In this document: piece after piece, positions 31,001 through 39,503 of the stretch
Position numbering within the stretch: position 1 is the stretch's first letter
Layout of the letters: every line of letters starts with the position of its first letter
NCBI GenBank assembly: GCA_963210315.1
Contig: OY723295.1
Coordinates: 660,501 to 724,500 of the forward strand
DNA length: 64,000 nucleotides
Reading direction: 5' to 3'
Source: Rhynchopus euleeides
Taxonomy: Eukaryota; Euglenozoa; Diplonemea; Diplonemida; Diplonemidae
Translations under genes and position numbers: made by a program
Notes under the pieces: model-generated
The model's database searches: none
Told to the model about the DNA's origin: nothing
What the model saw: only the letters and a program-made list of their open reading frames with translations

Positions 31001-32596
31001 AGGTGTCGCAGGCGCCGGTGTGGGTGCGATAGTTGCGGGTGCAGGTGTAGCCGGTGCGAAGGTCTTTCCTGCGGGGAGCGGTGTGGCCGGCGCGGGCGTG
31101 GCTGGTGCCGGAGTTGCAGGTGCGGGAGTCGCAGGTACGGTAGTTGCAGGTGCGGGAGTCGCAGGTGCGGGGGTCGCAGGTGCGGTAGTTGCAGGTGCGG
31201 GAGTCGCCGGTGCAGGCGTCGCAGGCGCCGGTGTAGCAGGTGCAGGCGTTGCCGGGGCAGGTGTAGCAGGCGCAGGCGTCGCAGGTGCGGGTGTAGCAGG
31301 CGCCGGCGTTGCCGGGGCAGGGGTTGCCGGTGCGGGTGTCGGGGCGAGAGTTGCAGGTGCGGGTGTCGCCGGGGCGAAAGTCTTGCCTGCCGGAAGGGGC
31401 GTCGCCGGTGCCGACGTGGCCGGTGCGGGTGTTGCAGGCGCCGGTGTCGGTGCGATAGTTGCAGGTGCGGGTGTCGCAGGTGCGGGTGTGGCAGGCGCAG
31501 AGGTTGCCGGGGCCGGTGTCGCCGGGGCGAAGGTCTTCCCTGCCGGAAGAGGAGTCGCCGGTGCAGATGTAGCCGGTGCAGGTGTCGCAGGCGCCGGTGT
31601 GGGTGCGATAGTTGCGGGTGCAGGCGTCGCCGGTGCAGATGTCGCGGGCGCGGGTGTTGCAGGCGCAGGTGTAGCAGGCGCCGGCGTTGCCGGGGCAGGT
31701 GTAGCAGGCGCCGGCGTCGCAGGTGAGGGCGTCGCCGGTGCGGGTGTCGCAGGCGCCGGCGTCGCAGGCGCAGGGGTTGCCGGTGCGGGTGTCGGGGCGA
31801 GAGTTGCAGGTGCGGGTGTCGCCGGCGCGAAAGTCTTGCCTGCCGGAAGGGGGGTCGCCGGTGCAGATGTAGCCGGTGCGGGTGTTGCAGGCGCCGGTGT
31901 CGGTGCGATAGTTGCGGGTGCAGGTGTCGCAGGTGCGGGTGTGGCAGGCGCAGACGTTGCCGGGGCCGGTGTCGCCGGGGCGAAGGTCTTCCCTGCCGGA
32001 AGAGGAGTCGCCGGTGCAGATGTAGCCGGTGCAGGTGTAGCAGGCGCCGGTGTGGGTGCGATAGTTGCGGGTGCAGGCGTCGCCGGTGCAGGCGTTGCGG
32101 GTGCGGGTGTTGCAGGCGCAGGTGTGGCGGGTGCAGGCGTTGCAGGGGCAGACGTGGCGGGTGCGGGTGTCGCTGGGGCCGGCGTTGCAGGGGCAGGTGT
32201 CGCGGGTGCGGGTGTCGCGGGGGCAGGCGTTGCAGGCGCAGGGGTGGCAGGTGCAGGGGTGGCGGGTGCCGGTGTCGCCGGTGCAGGCGTGGCAGGTGCA
32301 GGTGTTGCCGGGGCGGGTGTCGCAGGGGCAGGGGTGGCAGGTGCAGGCGTAGCAGGTGCAGGCGTCGCCGGTGCAGGCGTACCAGGTGCAGGTGTTGCCG
32401 GGGCCGGTGTCGCAGGTGCAGGCGTGGCAGGTGCAGGCGTCGCGGGTGCCGGTGTCGCGGGTGCAGGCGTTGCGGGGGCAGGTGTCGGGGGCGCCGGTGT
32501 TGGCGGCGAAGGTGTTGGCGGCGCAGGTGTCGGGGGTGCGGTCCCGCAGACACATTGCACCAACAGCACCATGGCCAGCAACCGCGGTCCGTGCAT
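28016..32596 (-). CDS. Thr/Pro-rich type I surface protein, copy 1, mosaic (1526 residues)
   Basis: Same plan as the family: signal peptide MHGPRLLAMVLLVQCVCG, ~963-residue stalk (nt ~32542-29653), Cys-rich ectodomain, membrane helix (residues ~1484-1507) and tail ending KHEPVDGAGV. From the start down to about nt 28845 it is nearly the array sequence. Left of that, it is strongly diverged yet collinear: FCHTAADCRLDGMDPNATC replaces FCTTNEDCRLNGLDPASTC, and the helix reads SIAFLALVAFVVVAIVM. It also has its own text near the stalk end (TTATPGAAPVV, CTQSSHQC). Cysteine positions and the last residues are kept, so the divergent part is under constraint. The pattern suggests an older paralogue overwritten by gene conversion over its 5' three-quarters. 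Confidence 0.85.
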   Translation of the reverse strand: MHGPRLLAMVLLVQCVCGTAPPTPAPPTPSPPTPAPPTPAPATPAPATPAPATPAPATPAPATPAPATPAPGTPAPATPAPATPAPATPAPATPAPATPAPATPAPATPAPATPAPATPAPATPAPATPAPATPAPATPAPATPAPATSAPATPAPATPAPATPAPATPAPATPAPATIAPTPAPATPAPATSAPATPLPAGKTFAPATPAPATSAPATPAPATPAPATIAPTPAPATPAPATSAPATPLPAGKTFAPATPAPATLAPTPAPATPAPATPAPATPAPATPSPATPAPATPAPATPAPATPAPATPAPATSAPATPAPATIAPTPAPATPAPATSAPATPLPAGKTFAPATPAPATSAPATPAPATPAPATIAPTPAPATPAPATSAPATPLPAGKTFAPATPAPATLAPTPAPATPAPATPAPATPAPATPAPATPAPATPAPATPAPATPAPATPAPATTAPATPAPATPAPATTVPATPAPATPAPATPAPATPLPAGKTFAPATPAPATIAPTPAPATPAPATSAPATPLPAGKTFAPATPAPATSAPATPAPATPAPATIAPTPAPATPAPATPVPATPLPAGKTFAPATPAPATPAPATPAPATSAPATSAPATSAPATPLPAGKTFAPATPAPATVAPTPAPATPAPATSAPATPLPAGKTFAPATPAPATSAPTTPAPATPAPATPAPATIAPTSAPATPAPATPVPATPLPAGKTFAPATPAPATPAPATPAPATPAPATPAPDTPLPAGKTLAPATPAPATPAPDTPLPAGKTFAPATAAPATPAPATPAPATPAPATPAPATPAPATPAPATPAPATPAPATPAPATPAPATPAPATPAPATPAPDTPLPAGKTFAPATPAPATPAPDTPLPAGKTFAPATPAPATPAPATPAPPTIAPTPSPPTPAPNTISPPTPLPAGKTLAPTSVPPTPVPPTYTPRTLVPVPPTNVPATPAPTTATPGAAPVVTVWCTSDAVCRENGDNAGVCTQSSHQCTCSSGYGPQILDSGDAAYWGCYEVVQEVVSFLYFSVGSCQNGDVPRDVKVFLLGVLNTNLAGVTTAIDFFCGSIGALSVAEVPSSKVGSVATDSVNSAVAAAVKANPAASQTLGASLVTKVEVVPATLPPAPLGSGETYPPPTPAPTLAILKTCTLGNAASAFELELSGTTVCSAVKCDPFYVRMPKLSGAGSDCVLKSENATATCLVDGDCTFDTVNTVCVDGKCTMPTPSPTKVTTIAKKQTSVSGFCHTAADCRLDGMDPNATCSVDPILGNTCTCVTTAEYAHPNPYVQLCIAKTASVVNMVVRLDFTSNTEADVTDAEKANFVQTLALILGTVSGGADGVLVIPGSGVSLFALVGCNPQEMVKFILGDAALDSSYNAKYATLNTTGRDALTLDALGGASGGNMGNGKACELDSATRTVLDQNNVCQAISCTSTTTRTLDGSQYVCRSSGTRSTESDDDLSAGERAAIGVSIAFLALVAFVVVAIVMCGKKNDVPEAAKHEPVDGAGV
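29653..32542 (-). repeat. Stalk-coding repeat tract of copy 1
   Basis: 15-bp units coding APATP with about a dozen TPLPAGKTFAP/TLAP punctuation units. Differs from copy 2 by block gains and losses. Confidence 0.9.
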
Positions 32597-32601
32597 CTTG
32601 G

Positions 32602-32618
32602 CTGAACAGAAAGTGTAG
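32602..32618 (-). promoter_or_regulatory. Candidate splice acceptor of copy 1
   Basis: Minus strand ctacactttctgttcag, five-base leader ccaag, then ATG. Confidence 0.55.
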
Positions 32619-32839
32619 ACCTGGACCGTGGTGAGGTGATGATCGGGTGGCACAACGGCACATGAACCGTGACTCGCACTACCCGGGCAGAGGTGGAGCA
32701 GGACGTGATGGGGCGTGGGGGTCGGGGGGTGCGGGCTATCGTCCTGGAGCTGCTGCTTGATGTTTGTCTCAATGTGGGATCACAGGGGCCCACCGAGAAG
32801 CGGTGTCCCCAACCACGCGCGGGTATTGGCGTGCCTGTG

Positions 32840-32851
32840 TAATGTACATTA
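32840..32851. promoter_or_regulatory. Conserved palindrome TAATGTACATTA, 244 bp upstream of each array gene
   Basis: A perfect 12-bp palindrome at a fixed distance from the ATG of copies 1-5 (also 39747, 46693, 53639, 60570) and in the relic (25619). Could be a protein-binding site. Its conservation is uninformative on its own, because the whole spacer is homogenised. Confidence 0.3.
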
Positions 32852-34982
32852 ATCCACGTAAACTGCCGAGGGGCACAGGGCGAACGTATGAGTCAGATCA
32901 ACCCGGCGGGCCCGCTTTCAGCACGCCGGCCGGCCGGCATCGGTATGCGGGCTGCGGGCTGCGGTGTGCCGCGGCAAACAGGAGGAGGGGGAATTACGGA
33001 GTGCAGAGCCAGCGGGAGTACACTACACTGTGTTTTTTTAAAGCTTTTTTTTAAGTTTTTTTTAGGGGGTAGCGGGGTGTGCGGCACATGGATCCGAAAC
33101 GATTGTGTGCAGCGTCCCAGGCAAGGCGTGCAGTGTATGCAGGCAGCCCAGACACCGCGGATCCCGTGCCACACGCCGAAGGGTCTGCCGGCGCGCTCCC
33201 AGCCCCCCGCCCCGTTGGCACGCCACAGCGGGCATCCCGCAGAGCGCTAACCAGCGCATCAACTCAAACATTAGGAAGGCAAGCACAGGCGGAGACGAGG
33301 GGTATGCCCAGGCTCGCAGGTGCCCACAACTTCTGTACTGATCTCTCGCGAAATAGGCCATATAGGTTATGTGATCATTGGTGTGATACTATGTGACTTG
33401 AAGTGACTCACAAGCCGTTTTCACTGGCTCCAGTCACGTCACAGTAAGTTTGGTGGACTGTGCAGAGGCCAAGGCAACGGGGTACTCCCCCGAGTGCCCT
33501 TCTCAGCTGACCCACCGGGCAACCAGGTAGGCCACGATTACGCCAAACACCAAGAGGTGGGGCGGTGCATTGTTATGTTGGGGATGTGTCTTGGCTGCGG
33601 CTTGATGTGGGTTTTCCACCCCGATGGGTACCTGCGTACCACTACCGATAGGTAGTGTCGCAGCCCAGATTTCTGTGTATCTGTTCTGGATCTTGCGGCC
33701 CACGCACCCCATTTCATCAGATCGGGGAGTGGTGGAATTAGTGTTCCAACATAGCAAACATAGTGAGCCTAGTGAACCCCAAGAGAAGGGGAGAAACGAA
33801 AGTTGTTGTTCTTCAAACGCAGCACACCCCACATCACGTGTGAAATGTTTGCAAGGGTCCGCACAGTGGGGACCCTCACACCCAGTCACGGCAGTTACGG
33901 CTTGTCAGTCAGTGAGGGGAAGTAGGCCGCCCCTCACGTTAAAACACTCAGTCACACCTGGTAGCGAAGGCCCCCAAGTGAAAAGTTTCACAATTTGCTT
34001 CGCCGAACTGTCAAAACCCAATTTCAGGCAGGTATTCGTTTGCTACCACCACACTGCCCAACGGGCAGAGATAGTTTGAACGAATTTTGAACGATTTTTG
34101 GCCGTGCTAGTCGCGCCCCCCGGTGAGGGGGGGTCGCTGTTTCGTGTTCTCCTTGCCGCACGGAGGCATTGCCTTACGTCGCCTCTTCCTCTTTTCCTTT
34201 ATTTTGGCGGGTTAGTCTGACACAGAGGGCGGGACCGTGCTGATATGCACGGTGACGACTCTCCCTTTTTCGTTGTGCCCGCCCCTTGGTGACAAGGGTG
34301 AGTTTTGTGTGACTACCAAATAAACCAATTGCGGGTTTTCGGATTGTTGTTGTGTGGTAACCATAATATTATGGTAGGGAGAGTTGTGGCAGCCTTCCAT
34401 ACAACTATCTTACTACAAGCACCGGACTTGCAAGACCAGATCCTGAGCGATCGGTCAGGTGTGGGTGCTGCTCACCGAAGGAGAGAAGAAGGGAAGGCGA
34501 TGGAACAGCAGCAGATGCATGGGAGTGTGAAATCAGAGAGAGGAAAATGGGGTGCATTTGGAAGCTGCTAGTGTGCAGTGCCAGGGTATCCACCAAGAGC
34601 GCAGTCTTGCTGTGGTTCTACTTGTAGGATTGAGGAAATGGCACTGCACGCCAGCAAAACGGAGGGTTTGTTCACTAAGGAGATTACTGTTGGAGTATGT
34701 CGCTTTGATATTGTAACGTTCCGGGCCCGTTATTCAAATGGGAGGGTGCCCAATCATCTGACCTCAGTCTCGGGAGAACGACCCATGCGCCTCCAGAAAT
34801 GGAAATGCCAGTCAGCCCGGACAGACAACAACAAGGACTTACACCAAACAGTAGGGATTCGGTTCGCAGAGAAGAATGGAGGTGGAAAAAAATTAAATGT
34901 TCGCTAAGAAAAGCAAAGTGATGGGGGGTGGGTGGAGAGTGAGACAAGACGTGTGATGTACACGAGAGGAAACAGGATGACC

Positions 34983-37900
34983 TTAGACACCGGTACCGTC
35001 CACAGGCTCGTGCTTGCCCTCGGGGACGCCGCCGCTGTCCTTCTTGAAGCAGAGGAAGAAGGCAATTCCCACAATGACGAAGAAACCGAGAACACTGCCC
35101 ACCACAATGGCAGCGATCTCGCCATCCGTCAGGTCGTCGTCACTGTCCAGGGTGCGGGTGGAGACGACCTTGCAGCGGTAGTTGTCGTTGACCTGGACAC
35201 GCTCGGCAGTGCTGACACACGTGATAGCCTGGCACACAGACTTGCTGTCCAGCTTCGTGCTGGTGGCATAGTCGAGATCGCACTCCTTCCCGTTGGACAC
35301 GGACCCACCTGTCGGGCCATCGACAGCAAGAACACTGGCAGCACGCCCCGAAGTCCTCTTGTTTGCGTTGTACAGCTGCACAAGGGTCGTCTTGCCCAGG
35401 ATCAGCTGCGCCAACTTGGATGACTCAGCTGCAACGACGGCAAAGACGTCGAACCCCGTCACATTAGCTTCCCCAAGAACCACGAGGTCCCCGACCACGG
35501 ATCCGAGGCCCGCACCAAGCGTGGCGGCGATAGCTGTCGCGTCAGCGCTGGTGTACTGAGACAGGGTGTTCGCCCCGAAGATGAGCCCCACGGTCACAGT
35601 AACAGTGGAGGTGCCGTTGGGGGCGCACAGCTTCACCGACTCGTCCGGGTGCGAGTACTCGGCAGAGACACATTCGCACCAGTTGCCATTCACGGTATCG
35701 ACAGTGCATGTCGAGGCGGGGTCCAGCCCGTTGAGCCGGCAGTCCTCGTTTGTGGTGCAGAAGCCCGCGAACGACGTCTCGACCTTCCTGATGACGGTGA
35801 CCTTCGTCGGGGAAGGGGTCGGCATCGTGCACGCCCCGTCGACGCACACCGTGTTCACCGTGTCGAACGTGCAGTCCCCGTTCACAAGGCAAGTCGCCGT
35901 CACGTTCTCAGACTTCAGCACGCAGTCGCTACCGGCACCGGACAGCTTGGCCACACGCACGTAGAAGGGGTCGCACTTCACGGCAGAGCACACCGTCGTC
36001 CCGCTCAGCTCCAGCTCGAACGCCGACGCTGCGTTCCCCAGTGTGCACGTCTTCAGAATTGCCAGCGTCGGGGCCGGGGTGGGGGGCGGGTATGTCTCCC
36101 CAGAGCCCAGCGGGGCCGGCGGCAGCGTCGCAGGCACCACCTCCACCTTTGTCACCAGGCTGGCGCCGAGCGTCTGCGAGGCAGCGGGGTTCGTCTTCAG
36201 CGCGTCCGCAACAGCAGTGGTCACCGAGTCCGTGGCCACGCTCCCCACCTTGGAGCTGGGGACCTCCGCCACAGACAGGGCCCCGATGGACCCGCAGAAG
36301 AAGTCGATGGCTGTCGTCACCCCGGCGAGGTTGGTGTTCAGCACACCCAGCAGGAACACCTTCACATCACGCGGCACATCCCCGTTCTGGCACGACCCGA
36401 CGGAGAAGTACAGGAACGACACCACCTCCTGCACCACCTCGTAGCAGCCCCAGTATGCAGCATCCCCACTGTCCAGGATCTGCGGGCCGTAACCGCTGGA
36501 GCACGTGCACTGGCTGGACGCCGGCGTGCACACACCGGCGCTGTCCCCGTTCTCCCTGCACACCGCATCGCTCGTGCACCAGACAGTCAGAACCGGCGCA
36601 GCCCCCGGTGCCCCAGTCGTCGGGGCAGGGGTGGCCGGCACATTTGTGGGGGGCACCGGCACAAGCGTGCGCGGCGTGTGCGTCGGCGGGACCGGGGTCG
36701 GCGGCACGGACGTGGGCGCGAGTGTCTTCCCAGCAGGCAGCGGGGTCGGTGGGGAAATTGTGTTGGGCGCCGGAGTGGGGGGTGACGGTGTCGGGGCGAT
36801 CGTTGGGGGAGCAGGTGTTGCGGGCGCCGGAGTCGCAGGTGCGGGTGTGGCCGGTGCGAAGGTCTTGCCTGCAGGAAGAGGTGTGTCCGGCGCAGGCGTG
36901 GCCGGTGCAGGGGTCGCAGGGGCGAAGGTCTTGCCAGCCGGAAGAGGTGTGTCCGGCGCAGGCGTCGCCGGTGCGGGTGTCGCAGGTGCGGGTGTCGCAG
37001 GTGCGGGTGTCGCAGGCGCAGGCGTCGCCGGTGCGGGTGTCGCAGGCGCAGGCGTCGCCGGAGCCGGCGTCGCAGGTGCGGGTGTCGCCGGTGCAGGAGT
37101 GGCCGGTGCAGGAGTGGCAGGCGCGGGTGTGGCAGGTGCAGGCGTCGCCGGGGCCGGTGTGGCCGGTGCGAAGGTCTTCCCTGCCGGAAGAGGTGTGTCT
37201 GGCGCAGGCGTGGCCGGTGCGGGTGTTGCGGGTGCCGGCGTCGCAGGTGCAGGAGTCGCCGGAGCCGGTGTGGCCGGTGCGAAGGTTTTGCCTGCCGGAA
37301 GAGGTGTGGCTGGCACAGGCGTGGCCGGTGCGGGTGTTGCAGGCGCCGATGTCGGGGCGATAGTTGCGGGTGCCGGTGTCGCCGGGGCAGGCGTCGCAGG
37401 TGCAGGAGTTGTCGGTGCCGACGTTGCAGGCGCCGGCGTGGCCGGTGCGAAGGTTTTGCCTGCCGGAAGAGGTGTCGCCGGTGCAGATGTAGCGGGGGCA
37501 GGTGTCGCAGGCGCCGGTGTCGGGGCAACAGTTGCAGGTGCAGGCGTCGCCGGTGCGAAGGTCTTCCCTGCCGGAAGAGGCGTCGCCGGTGCAGATGTTG
37601 CCGGTGCGGAAGTTGCGGGTGCTGATGTGGCAGGGGCGGGTGTCGCCGGTGCGGGAGTTGCAGGTGCCGGCGTGGCCGGTGCGAAAGTCTTCCCTGCCGG
37701 AAGAGGAGTCGCCGGTACCGGCGTGGCCGGTGCGGGTGTCGCAGGCGCCGGTGTCGGGGCGATAGTTGCAGGTGCGGGTGTCGCAGGTGCGGGTGTGGCA
37801 GGCGCAGACGTTGCCGGGGCCGGTGTCGCCGGGGCGAAGGTCTTGCCTGCCGGAAGAGGAGTCGCCGGTGCAGATGTAGCCGGTGCAGGTGTCGCAGGCG

Positions 37901-39503
37901 CCGGTGTGGGTGCGATAGTTGCGGGTGCAGGTGTAGCCGGTGCGAAGGTCTTTCCTGCGGGGAGCGGTGTGGCCGGCGCAGGTACGGTAGTTGCAGGTGC
38001 GGGAGTCGCAGGTGCGGGGGTCGCAGGTGCGGTAGTTGCAGGTGCGGGAGTCGCAGGTGCGGGGGTCGCAGGTGCGGTAGTTGCAGGTGCGGGAGTCGCC
38101 GGTGCAGGCGTCGCAGGCGCCGGTGTAGCAGGTGCAGGCGTTGCCGGGGCAGGTGTAGCAGGCGCAGGCGTCGCAGGTGCGGGTGTAGCAGGCGCCGGCG
38201 TTGCCGGGGCAGGGGTTGCCGGTGCGGGTGTCGGGGCGAGAGTTGCAGGTGCGGGTGTCGCCGGGGCGAAAGTCTTGCCTGCCGGAAGGGGCGTCGCCGG
38301 TGCCGACGTGGCCGGTGCGGGTGTTGCAGGCGCCGGTGTCGGTGCGATAGTTGCAGGTGCGGGTGTCGCAGGTGCGGGTGTGGCAGGCGCAGAGGTTGCC
38401 GGGGCCGGTGTCGCCGGGGCGAAGGTCTTCCCTGCCGGAAGAGGAGTCGCCGGTGCAGATGTAGCCGGTGCAGGTGTCGCAGGCGCCGGTGTGGGTGCGA
38501 TAGTTGCGGGTGCAGGCGTCGCCGGTGCAGATGTCGCGGGCGCGGGTGTTGCAGGCGCAGGTGTAGCAGGCGCCGGCGTTGCCGGGGCAGGTGTAGCAGG
38601 CGCCGGCGTCGCAGGTGAGGGCGTCGCCGGTGCGGGTGTCGCAGGCGCCGGCGTCGCAGGCGCAGGGGTTGCCGGTGCGGGTGTCGGGGCGAGAGTTGCA
38701 GGTGCGGGTGTCGCCGGCGCGAAAGTCTTGCCTGCCGGAAGGGGGGTCGCCGGTGCAGATGTAGCCGGTGCGGGTGTTGCAGGCGCCGGTGTCGGTGCGA
38801 TAGTTGCGGGTGCAGGTGTCGCAGGTGCGGGTGTGGCAGGCGCAGACGTTGCCGGGGCCGGTGTCGCCGGGGCGAAGGTCTTCCCTGCCGGAAGAGGAGT
38901 CGCCGGTGCAGATGTAGCCGGTGCAGGTGTAGCAGGCGCCGGTGTGGGTGCGATAGTTGCGGGTGCAGGCGTCGCCGGTGCAGGCGTTGCGGGTGCGGGT
39001 GTTGCAGGCGCAGGTGTGGCGGGTGCAGGCGTTGCAGGGGCAGACGTGGCGGGTGCGGGTGTCGCTGGGGCCGGCGTTGCAGGGGCAGGTGTCGCGGGTG
39101 CGGGTGTCGCGGGGGCAGGCGTTGCAGGCGCAGGGGTGGCAGGTGCAGGGGTGGCGGGTGCCGGTGTCGCCGGTGCAGGCGTGGCAGGTGCAGGTGTTGC
39201 CGGGGCGGGTGTCGCAGGGGCAGGGGTGGCAGGTGCAGGCGTAGCAGGTGCAGGCGTCGCCGGTGCAGGCGTACCAGGTGCAGGTGTTGCCGGGGCCGGT
39301 GTCGCAGGTGCAGGCGTGGCAGGTGCAGGCGTCGCGGGTGCCGGTGTCGCGGGTGCAGGCGTGGCCGGTGCAGGCGTTGCGGGGGCAGGTGTCGGGGGCG
39401 CCGGTGTTGGCGGCGAAGGTGTTGGCGGCGCAGGTGTCGGGGGTGCGGTCCCGCAGACACATTGCACCAACAGCACCATGGCCAGCAACCGCGGTCCGTG
39501 CAT
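34983..39503 (-). CDS. Thr/Pro-rich type I surface protein, array copy 2 (1506 residues)
   Basis: Signal peptide 1-18, stalk ~946 residues, ectodomain, DSDDD patch, membrane helix IAAIVVGSVLGFFVIVGIAF (residues ~1463-1482, extended by FLCF), tail KKDSGGVPEGKHEPVDGTGV. It is 13 residues shorter than copies 3 and 4 because of a stalk difference around the TTVPAPATP segment. Unlike copies 1 and 3-6 it carries VTTAVADALKT instead of VNSAVAAAVKA (nt ~36190-36230), the version otherwise found only in copy 0. That is a local conversion patch or an ancestral remnant. Confidence 0.9.
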   Translation of the reverse strand: MHGPRLLAMVLLVQCVCGTAPPTPAPPTPSPPTPAPPTPAPATPAPATPAPATPAPATPAPATPAPATPAPATPAPGTPAPATPAPATPAPATPAPATPAPATPAPATPAPATPAPATPAPATPAPATPAPATPAPATPAPATPAPATPAPATSAPATPAPATPAPATPAPATPAPATPAPATIAPTPAPATPAPATSAPATPLPAGKTFAPATPAPATSAPATPAPATPAPATIAPTPAPATPAPATSAPATPLPAGKTFAPATPAPATLAPTPAPATPAPATPAPATPAPATPSPATPAPATPAPATPAPATPAPATPAPATSAPATPAPATIAPTPAPATPAPATSAPATPLPAGKTFAPATPAPATSAPATPAPATPAPATIAPTPAPATPAPATSAPATPLPAGKTFAPATPAPATLAPTPAPATPAPATPAPATPAPATPAPATPAPATPAPATPAPATPAPATPAPATTAPATPAPATPAPATTAPATPAPATPAPATTVPAPATPLPAGKTFAPATPAPATIAPTPAPATPAPATSAPATPLPAGKTFAPATPAPATSAPATPAPATPAPATIAPTPAPATPAPATPVPATPLPAGKTFAPATPAPATPAPATPAPATSAPATSAPATSAPATPLPAGKTFAPATPAPATVAPTPAPATPAPATSAPATPLPAGKTFAPATPAPATSAPTTPAPATPAPATPAPATIAPTSAPATPAPATPVPATPLPAGKTFAPATPAPATPAPATPAPATPAPATPAPDTPLPAGKTFAPATPAPATPAPATPAPATPAPATPAPATPAPATPAPATPAPATPAPATPAPATPAPATPAPATPAPATPAPDTPLPAGKTFAPATPAPATPAPDTPLPAGKTFAPATPAPATPAPATPAPPTIAPTPSPPTPAPNTISPPTPLPAGKTLAPTSVPPTPVPPTHTPRTLVPVPPTNVPATPAPTTGAPGAAPVLTVWCTSDAVCRENGDSAGVCTPASSQCTCSSGYGPQILDSGDAAYWGCYEVVQEVVSFLYFSVGSCQNGDVPRDVKVFLLGVLNTNLAGVTTAIDFFCGSIGALSVAEVPSSKVGSVATDSVTTAVADALKTNPAASQTLGASLVTKVEVVPATLPPAPLGSGETYPPPTPAPTLAILKTCTLGNAASAFELELSGTTVCSAVKCDPFYVRVAKLSGAGSDCVLKSENVTATCLVNGDCTFDTVNTVCVDGACTMPTPSPTKVTVIRKVETSFAGFCTTNEDCRLNGLDPASTCTVDTVNGNWCECVSAEYSHPDESVKLCAPNGTSTVTVTVGLIFGANTLSQYTSADATAIAATLGAGLGSVVGDLVVLGEANVTGFDVFAVVAAESSKLAQLILGKTTLVQLYNANKRTSGRAASVLAVDGPTGGSVSNGKECDLDYATSTKLDSKSVCQAITCVSTAERVQVNDNYRCKVVSTRTLDSDDDLTDGEIAAIVVGSVLGFFVIVGIAFFLCFKKDSGGVPEGKHEPVDGTGV
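36611..39449 (-). repeat. Stalk-coding repeat tract of copy 2
   Basis: 15-bp APATP units. Near 37985-38090 it has a three-fold TTAPATPAPATPAPA block, shortened relative to copies 3 and 4. Confidence 0.9.

Larger units (their letters stand above)
32597..34982. repeat. Array spacer 1 (2386 bp)
   Basis: Parts, left to right: 5' flank of copy 1 with the acceptor; 32728-33335, shared with the relic at 25498-27800, including the empty insertion site at 33048-33053 and the palindrome TAATGTACATTA (32840-32851); 33336-34472, AT-richer and found only in array spacers, with hairpins ACCGTGC/GCACGGT (34234-34253) and AGGGTCC/GGACCCT (~33854-33876), the palindrome CCATAATATTATGG (34361-34374) and a weak inverted repeat TGGTAGC...GCTACCA (33959-34048); and 34473-34982, the 3' flank of copy 2. 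No convincing gene. Confidence 0.8.

Noticed and set aside
33503-33889. 128-residue minus-strand ORF with a hydrophobic C-terminal tail, present in every spacer
   Set aside because: It starts with GTG, not ATG; the first ATG leaves about half the length. Its conservation is explained by the homogenised spacer. Kept in mind only because of the tail-anchor-like end.
34361-34374. Resemblance to the TAATATTAC nick site of circular single-stranded DNA replicons
   Set aside because: The last base differs (TAATATTAT), there is no stem-loop of the right form and no Rep gene.
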